A stretch of DNA of 64,000 bases. It comes from Hofstenia miamia. Its lineage: Eukaryota; Xenacoelomorpha; Acoela. Positions 55,851 to 64,000 of the stretch are shown in pieces. The stretch's first letter is position 1, and every line of letters begins with the position of its first letter. A program made the translations under genes and the position numbers. The notes beneath the pieces are model-generated. The model was not told the DNA's origin and did no database searches. It saw nothing but the letters and a program-made list of their open reading frames with translations. The DNA lies in NCBI GenBank assembly GCA_004352715.1, contig SCFE01000097.1, positions 215,545 to 279,544 on the forward strand, read 5' to 3'.

Positions 55851-58800
55851 GTATGCATCAGGTCATTCCTTCATAATTTTTTGAAGGTAAGTCTCATCAA
55901 AATTCCAATGAAATAAACTTAACTTTTTGCTTATAATTGATATTCATTTAAGTTAAATTTTTCTTAGTACAAGTCAAGCCTGGTTTACCAGGTAGGATAA
56001 ATTATTCAAATATGGCTTCAATTGTAGTTACAAATGTCAATTCAACATTTATGGTTAACTAGAATTTTTGTTTGTATTAATATTAATTTAATTTGCAACG
56101 TAAGTAAGTATTTTTTAAATGATGCGTACTGTGAAACATTGACTAACTTAATTAAGGTCAAATACAAAGAAACCTATTTTGGTCAAACATTTTGACATCT
56201 AAGACATATAGTTCTACATGCAACATACTCTAGATTTAAATACTAGTTTTTCAGAAGTTCAGACTGACTTAAAAATAGACGAATATTTTTTAAAGATTCG
56301 AGATCATCGTAATCCACATATTCTATTACTTTTGGGAAAAAAGGGTTTTTATCCTATAGATGGATGCTCTGCATGATAAAGTTAGAATTTGGTTTTTTGA
56401 GGCCCGACCCACTATATTTTTCTTTTACAGCATTGACGCTATCTTGTACTTCAGAGGCCCGCGAAAACACTACATCATAGAGCCTATCGCCAAAGCATCT
56501 ACCCGCCATCGCTTATGATTTTCACCTACTGTGGCTCCTGTTTCCGCTGATCATTTTCAACAGTATGATACTGCTGAAAATATTTAGGTAATGCAGCTGT
56601 AATCACTCATATGCTAATTTTCAAGTGTTGTGTTTTCAAATCTCTTGAATCTCTCGTATTTTCAAAACTGTGATTTTGTTTTAATACCACCCTATGAAAA
56701 TTCATTCTCAGCCGCCGAAAAACAAAAATTCTTTTGATTCAAGAATTTGTGCATATCCATGTGCCTAGCATTGCCTTTATGCTATTATCAATGGTGTTGA
56801 CAAAGGAGGGGCAGTCTCTGGCAGCAACCACAACTTTTTATCACTTGGAAAAGTAATTAGTTTTTATCTATTTAATATTTCATACACGTAAAAAATTTAA
56901 TATAAAATGCACATGAATGCAAGATTCGCGAAAAAGACAGTACAAGTTAATGGCCTACTGATAATAATAATAATAAATTAAAACATAAATTAGAACTGGG
57001 TCTTAGCCAGAAATGGGTATGGGCCGAATTATTTGAAAAATTTGGTCAAAATTTTAAAAATGGCTACTATTACACAACAGTGTACTCATGTAACCGGAAA
57101 TGCAGTGAATGCTAAAAAAGTTGTAAATATAAAAGTTTAGAAAGAGTTTGTCAAAATCTTATAAGTACGGCTCTTTTTGCTGATTCGACTACTTCCAGGG
57201 CACTAACTTTTTTTAATTTCACGCATGTAGTAGTCATATACGCCTATAAACATATACACACTAAATATAGGGTACATGTGTAATGATGTTTTAATTAATT
57301 AGTGGAGGAATTTGTATATCATATATATTATTAAACATGTTTGAAATATCGATTCGTTACCAAATCTTTGCATTAACCAACAACACGAAGCGGATTAAGT
57401 TTATAAATCATTTAAAAGATTAGGTCTAAGCCTGTCATCACAGCCAGCACAAGTCCGGTCCAATTCGAACTCTCCTGCATGCATTAAACTTTTTAAAAGT
57501 GCTACTTTGTTGGGCTTTCTCAGTTATAGATGATGAGTTTCTGCCAACATTTATTTGCAGCTCACATGCTCCAGAAAGTACTTAATGCATTATACGTTCA
57601 GGAAACAAATTATTTGATTTTTCGAAATTATATGTGCGAGAGTTGAATGTTAATGCAAATTTAAGATAAGACATTGGTTTGCAAAATAATAAAGTAAAAA
57701 TGACTTTGCAACCTACAATATACATGATGAACTACAAGAGTTTAGATTCCCAATCTAGCACAGTAGGCAATAAGGTTTTGTGGTTTGAGGAAAAATCAAT
57801 AAAAAACTTCAGTGACTACAACCGAATGTATGACGTAATTGAACGAAATTTCCTTCTTAAATATTACATATTTATTGGCTAGCAAAAAATGTCCCTTAGA
57901 AATGACAACAGTGTTGTTAAAAATGAACTTTTAATGTTAAAAAGGTTCAATATTTGAATATGAAAAATAAAACTATTGTGATGCTAAGTTTCTTTTAATA
58001 GCAATAAGATACTTTCTTCAAATGAATGAAGTTTTACTCAGTGAATTTAACGAGATTTGCTTTTGGCAATTTCAAAAATATTACGTAAATTTTCTTCTAT
58101 AAATACCTTACATTTGAGGTCATAAATCTGCAATTTATCATTAAAATTCAAATTAATTCCTGCCGTCAGCTTTCCAGTGACTCATTCTCAACTACTACAT
58201 TTAATTCACCAAATTTAGATAACGGAAGTAATTTACTAAAGCTTCTGTTCCTTAGGTTTTAAAAATAATATTAACCAAAAACTATCTTTACAAATTATTT
58301 TATAAGCTATTTTCTACGATAGTGAAAATCGTCATAGATTAGAACGATTGTAATGGGGTGGAGATTCGTTGTTTATCGCTGACTTGACTTCTGTCAAACA
58401 TGCAATACTATTTAACAAATAAGCTCAAAATTTAAGCGTAGACGACTACAGAATTAGCGGAGGGAAACTGTAATAACAAATCTCCTCCATGCAGTTCTCA
58501 TTTAATAATGTAAGGATACAGAATTGCCGAATTTTGGAATTGAGTTGAGCCTAAGGTTGGGTCGGGTTGGGCCGGGCTTGGGCTGGGCTTGGTCCTAATG
58601 TTTCAATTGGTATTTCAAATACAAGAATAAATTAACTTGAAAACTTAAACTTTGATAATGACAAAAAACGTTTTCTTTAAATTTATTCAGCTCTGCATTG
58701 TTGGCTGGTGCAATACTTCTAAAATATAAATTTTGCATGCTACCAGCAAAAAGTGTTACTGAAAACTTTAATTTGTGCTGATGTAAATTGATATAAGTTA

Positions 58801-59268
58801 TCAGAGAATTTTAGTTATTTAATACATTTATATAAAAAATTGTATGTTCCTTAAATGATAAAAAAGACGATGCAATCCTCGTAACAATTAGTTGTGACAA
58901 TATTACTAAATTAGTTGTGGCAGAAGGAAAAACTTATAAAACTTATATGATACCGTGACCGCAAGGCATAGTACTCAGCAGGTCGTTGCAATATTTTAAA
59001 GGGTGATTACTTCAAAAAATAATAATATTATTATAATGACTCTAAATACCAATAATTAAGCACCTTCTTGTATTCAGGCTACCTGAGCATGGTTAGCCTT
59101 TTGTTGCAAACATGTATTTAAAGATTAATAAACAAAATACAAACATATTAATTTATTTTAAGGGATATACTGCTTAGATGTTCAGGAAGGTATTGTTTTC
59201 CTTAAAACATTACATAAATTGTTGTAGTAAATGAAATTAACAACATCCTGGACGAAATTCGTGTAAGC
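55851..59268. other. AT-rich intergenic DNA, no gene seen
   Basis: No protein family or inverted-repeat element resolved. A GGGTCGGGTTGGGCCGGGCT patch at about 58556-58600 resembles the G-rich element ends elsewhere in the window but has no partner that I could find. Confidence 0.45.
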
Positions 59269-59764
59269 ACTAGTGATGTACCGGAATCCGGTAAAATCAA
59301 CAATTACACAATCAGATCAGGATATTCGAGAAAATGTAACTTGTTTACCGGATTTCACCGGATATAACATATGTGCAATAATATCGTTAATTTCTGAGAT
59401 AATACTTGATTTAAAATGGAATTTTCGAGGAAAAAACAATATTTTTTCCATGATAGACAAGTTGTCATGCTAAAAACAAGTTTTTTTTAACCTATCAGGA
59501 CGTAAGTAGTCTATTTCGTTGACTTGCCAATAAATTTCCTTGAAATATTCATTCACTTCGGACACTTGATGGTGGCGATGCTAAAAATGATTTATTTTCA
59601 TACACAAGATGTCGATATTAATTGATAAATGAGGTTGTTCTTTAGTAATAATTGAACAATACATTATTCGGTACCCGGTAAATTATCCGGCATGTGACAG
59701 TCAAATTAACCGGAATTAGCCGGTATCCGGTATATTCAGTTCAGTATTTGGAACCCATCCCTAA
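59269..59764. mobile_element. probable hAT-like element with TCCGGT repeats, about 496 bp
   Basis: Left end TAGTGATGTACCGG and reverse-strand right end TAGGGATGGGTTCC share TAGnGATG. CCGGT/ACCGG words recur inside both ends (59279-59361 and 59671-59732). The flanks show no target duplication, so the exact edges are unsure. Confidence 0.5.
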
Positions 59765-62700
59765 AAAAACTTGTTAAATTTTTTTAATAAACTCCAGTAG
59801 TTTTGTAGAACCTGTAAAAATACAAATAAACACCAAAATATACACTAATTTCATTGTCATATAGAATTAATTTTTAAGAAATATTTGGATAAAGCTTTAA
59901 CAATTTTAAGAAGAAACCAACAAAAAGGTAAAAAATTCAATACTATATGGTAGCCAAATGCAATCATTTACCGGGGGAAGGGGTTCACATCTGCTCCAGG
60001 AAGAAATGAACTCCCTAGCCCCCAAGGCCTACGACAATTATGAAAAATATATAGTATCAAGGTTAACAATGCAATGTGGGTTTCAACAGAATTGAATTAG
60101 CAGTGTTGACAGACTAAGCGGATATGCACCCATACACATATTAATCAATACATTATGCAAATTATCCAATCAAATTCATTGTGTAGTGCTAATGGGCTTC
60201 TATTAAATATTAACCCAAAACATGCGTAAAATAACTCAACATAAGCTAAATTTGAATTTTTTGTTAACGTAACGATAATAATTTTGAAAAACAACAATTA
60301 CTATTTATATGAAAAATTGTAATGAAAGCCAATATAAATATTTACATTTGCGGACAAAAAGTGTTTAGATAAAAGTTTTTTTAAACATAGAAAAACTTTC
60401 TCTGACAACTGTTGATATTGGATTTCAATGGTCCAGAAGGTGAAACACTAAAATTAATGCATTCCCAAAAATTTCTCTCTGAATATTGAAATTCACCAAT
60501 AATAAAACTGTATTACCATTTTTTGATAAAGTCCTTCAGTCGAGTCCAATTAATGATAATAAACAGCAGAAAATAAAGATAGATCCAGCCTAAAACTGGC
60601 TTAAATTGGAAAAATCTCATTGGGTCAATTTTGGAAAAACCCGTTTGGTCATCAGTGAAATCACTCATAATTGTCTAAAACTAATTAATTCCATCAATTT
60701 ATTCAATCACAGGCAGAAAATTATTAAATTATTATCAATTATGTTCAATTCACCCTGTAATTTGTTAACAGAAATGCATAACATGCCTAACACGAAATAA
60801 TTAACCATATTAATTTATTTATTACTGAATTTCAAATTTGGGTATTGTTTTAAATAATTAATTAGTAATATCAATTTTTAACACCTAAACAGATTAAACT
60901 TTAAAATGAAATATTAACTTTTTCCTAACATAATAAATTTTTAATTATGCACTACCCAATCATCTAAATTGTATTTTTACTACTTTGGATAACAATTAGA
61001 GTTTGTATAATATACATTTGTAAACATTGTATATATCATATGCATACATTGGACTATGAAAACAAATAAAGGCCAGTTAACTTTATATAGCGTTGGTTTC
61101 TTTATTGACTTAATTTTTTGTAGATTGTATATTGTAATAAATCATCTGGTATCAGACAATCAATAACGAAATATTCAAAATTATCTTTTTGTTGAGATTC
61201 ATATATTATTTAATCAATAAATGAAGAATTCTTTGAATTTATATGTGTGGAAGTTTCTACATTAATAACTGACACATAATAACTGCCTATTAAACCTTGT
61301 ATATTTCTTCTTAAAGCTTTGCGAAGATAATAATTATCTATTAGATAAAAAATCTTTGTATGATTCTATATTGTTGGAATAATTTATATCTATGAATGAA
61401 ATAATATCTACCCTTAACGGAAGCACTAGTTTTCGTGCAAAAAAACAAGTTTTTACTAAAATGTGTATAAATAAGCATTTATGGTCCAAATATGTAGTTT
61501 AATAAATGTCGATATTTACTAAATTTAGAAAGATGGTAATAAATTTTAAGTACACGTATTGTTAAACCAAATCGCCATTTTTTAAAAAAAATTGTTGATA
61601 CCATTATAATTACTTCTTTGAAGTTATACTTATTAATCTTACTAAAAATAACTGATACATTTTCTTTCATAAACCATTTATTACTTATATAATTCTTTAT
61701 TGTTGCAATACATAAAATTAATTCATGAAGAAATATTATTAACATTTACTTGCATTTGTTGACAACACTTTAAAAATTAAAAATTAAAAAATTTATTTTA
61801 TTTTTGTAGATATTTAGTTTATTTTGGTAATTTATTAAACGACAATATACTATCTATATTTATGCATTTATTTTAATTTCATTATATATATATATATATT
61901 ATGATATATTATGAGTATTATAAGTAGATGTTTGAGTTTCCATTTTTTTATATAATGCTCTTAAATGGGCATCTCGAGATAACTTGCAGTTAAGTGTTTC
62001 ACTTAAGCACGTACTAAATGGAGGCCCATATTTACCATATTCAGAATAATTGTCACTAATTTTAAATATTGATAACTGAATCTACATAATTAGTAATAAA
62101 TTTTCGTGATACTTCTATAAATACTTTTTTGAAGTGTATTTATTTGTCTTATTAAAAAAACTGATAAAGTTTCTTCCCTAAAACATTTAAGAAGTGTGTT
62201 ATTGCTATCAAATAAAATTACAATGCTGGCTAACATAAGCTTCTGTAACAACTTTGCAGATATTTTAATAATTTTATTTTGTATTTTTTCAAATTCTTTT
62301 TCGACTACAATTAAACCTATTTTCAGATTCACACAATAAAATTATGTCATTATTGTTAGTAACTCCAAGTTGCTGAATATTAGTTTCATTAATCTTACCA
62401 ATAATATTAATCGCTTTTTCAAAATGCCGATAATTTTTTTGCATACCTTATTACAGTTTCGAATGGAGAATAATGCAATTTTATTGATTGTAGTTACTCA
62501 AAGATCCCCTTGGTTTTGTAAATCAAATTCATAAATTATTATTATAGGAGTTGCAAACACGTTTTTTCTCAATGCAACACTTTCTGTTTGTTCTGAGCTC
62601 ATTATTTTCCCTATAAGTTTGGTCTCAATGCAACACTTTCTGTTTGTTCTGAGCTAATTACTTTCCCTATAAGGTTGGCTCGATTTATCTCAGCGTACAA

Positions 62701-64000
62701 TAACACTGAAAAAGGAACAATAAATTATCCTAATACAGGATGTCTACAGAAAATTGTTTTAAATAACAGATAAACACCATTTTATTAATTGCCAACATAT
62801 ATATATATATATATATCATATCCGTCAAATTTACAATAATTTGCTCGGATTTTAACCATGGAATTACAGACGTAATCTATCAAAACAATTTACTAAGTAT
62901 CAAGGATGATCAATTACTTAAATTATTGTAATTTCTTAAGAAACATGTTGAGCATGGATTTTCGCCACTAGGGGAATTATTGTTTCTTGTATCATTAAAA
63001 TTCATTTTATAAATTCCTTCACCATGTCTTTTTTTTCAAATACTTTTTGCATATGTTAAAAACTTAGATCCACAATTTACAAATTCGAATCTTTATTCTT
63101 ATATAAAATTCCTTTTCTCAAATTTCTATATGATTTCTTTAAATTCAATTAAGAAATTCAAAATCATTAATATACCAATTTTTTACAAGATTATCTCTTT
63201 ATTACAGAGTACAAAAATATCATTCACATGTATGTACGTAGAGTAAAAAATTTCAGGAATTTTGCATGAAGGCTTTTATAAGAATTTATGTTTTAAGTAA
63301 TTACTTATAATCACAAATTCCTAAAATTTTAAGTTAATATCTTATTTTTATACAATATACAGACTGCTTCAACATTCAATATTTTTTGTAAAATTTCTTT
63401 TAAGAATAATGTTTTTGCCATTTGTTCTTTTCTTAACGTATCCTTGACATTTACTTTTAACCATTTGAAAGAAAATTGTGCACACAACATTTTAAATTGA
63501 GCAAAACAGAAAAAAGAACTGTCCAAATGGCATTTTAATTAAAAGTTTTTTTTTAAAAGATTTATTAGACTAGATTAGACATACATAAAAATAAATTCTT
63601 TATACATACTAAAACAACCAAATTGTGATATGACTGACCTGACTGCAGTGGACTGTTCCTGCCTGTGTGTGCCGGGTCAGACCAAAAATAAGTGAACTGA
63701 AAACAAAATTGCGTACCACATTTTTACTTAATCTTGCAGTTTGTTTTGCAACTTTTATTCAGCTAAATATTCAAGGCATTAGTTTATATTCATTTTGTTC
63801 CTTTTCTATAGACTTGTTTTTTTCTAGTTTCCATTTCTGATCCGAGAAAAATCTAGACAATGTGTAATATTTTAAGGTAAAACTGTTAAAGAAATCAAGT
63901 CCAGTTAAATAACTCAAACAGCATTCAAAATATAAAATTACACTTTCTTAATATGGTATAAAGCAGAAGTGGTCGTTATTGTATGATACCATACCATTAT
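59765..64000. other. AT-rich terminal stretch; no recognised gene
   Basis: Strongly AT-rich. The minus strand from 61.1 to 63.5 kb holds short frames that resemble one another (for example around 61560-61700 and 62100-62240), described under findings. TA runs lie at about 61886-61899 and 62797-62816. No promoter or family motif recognised. Confidence 0.4.
62568..62679. repeat. 56-bp tandem duplication
   Basis: The unit beginning CTCAATGCAACACTTTCTGT (62568-62623) is repeated at once (62624 to about 62679) with few changes. On the minus strand both copies keep the reading SSEQTESVALR, though 56 is not a multiple of three, so the second copy is out of frame. Confidence 0.88.

Noticed and set aside
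1-64000. CRISPR array, operons, bacterial-type system
   Set aside because: The genes are intron-bearing animal genes; no regular spaced repeats or prokaryotic gene clusters were seen.

Overview
The window is AT-rich genomic DNA of an invertebrate animal. It carries two recognisable cellular genes with GT-AG introns, both on the + strand: the mismatch-repair endonuclease PMS2, and an HNF4-class nuclear receptor (NR2A), a family known only from animals. Very little else is coding. The rest is introns, (TA)n microsatellites and decayed transposable elements of many classes. I cannot name the species from sequence alone.

Layout: 1-1480 has no recognised gene. 1430-1970 is a decayed non-LTR reverse transcriptase. 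2018-3407 holds three near-identical copies of one segment separated by single Ns, which looks like an assembly artefact. 4049-7641 is the 3' part of PMS2; its N-terminal ATPase exons are not in the window. 9695-12077 is a P-element/THAP9-like DNA transposon with 29-bp terminal inverted repeats, sitting in a TA microsatellite. 15470-16560 is a decayed Ty1/copia-type pol. 17411-19185 is a decayed CR1-like LINE containing a second single-N duplication. 20242-38002 is HNF4, assembled here as 11 coding exons and 520 codons with all phases agreeing. Its introns hold several short non-autonomous elements (hAT-like, piggyBac-like, pogo-like) and a mariner relic.

Downstream of HNF4 lies a transposon graveyard: an hAT-like element (38333-38748), two LINE fragments facing away from a 74-N gap (39571-41540), a Ty3/gypsy relic (41962-44850), a Penelope-like relic with a GIY-YIG endonuclease (45196-45720) and a CR1-like LINE (46210-47590). 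From 47.6 to 64 kb I found no recognisable gene, only AT-rich DNA, hAT-like elements and two regions with weak coding-like signal (49.75-52.1 kb on +, 61.1-63.5 kb on -).

The two genes have no evident functional link; they are neighbours on one strand about 12.6 kb apart. The most informative extra structure is the set of short inverted-repeat elements. Five of them have exact or one-mismatch 8-bp target duplications visible in the sequence, and different families carry different short motifs repeated just inside their ends.
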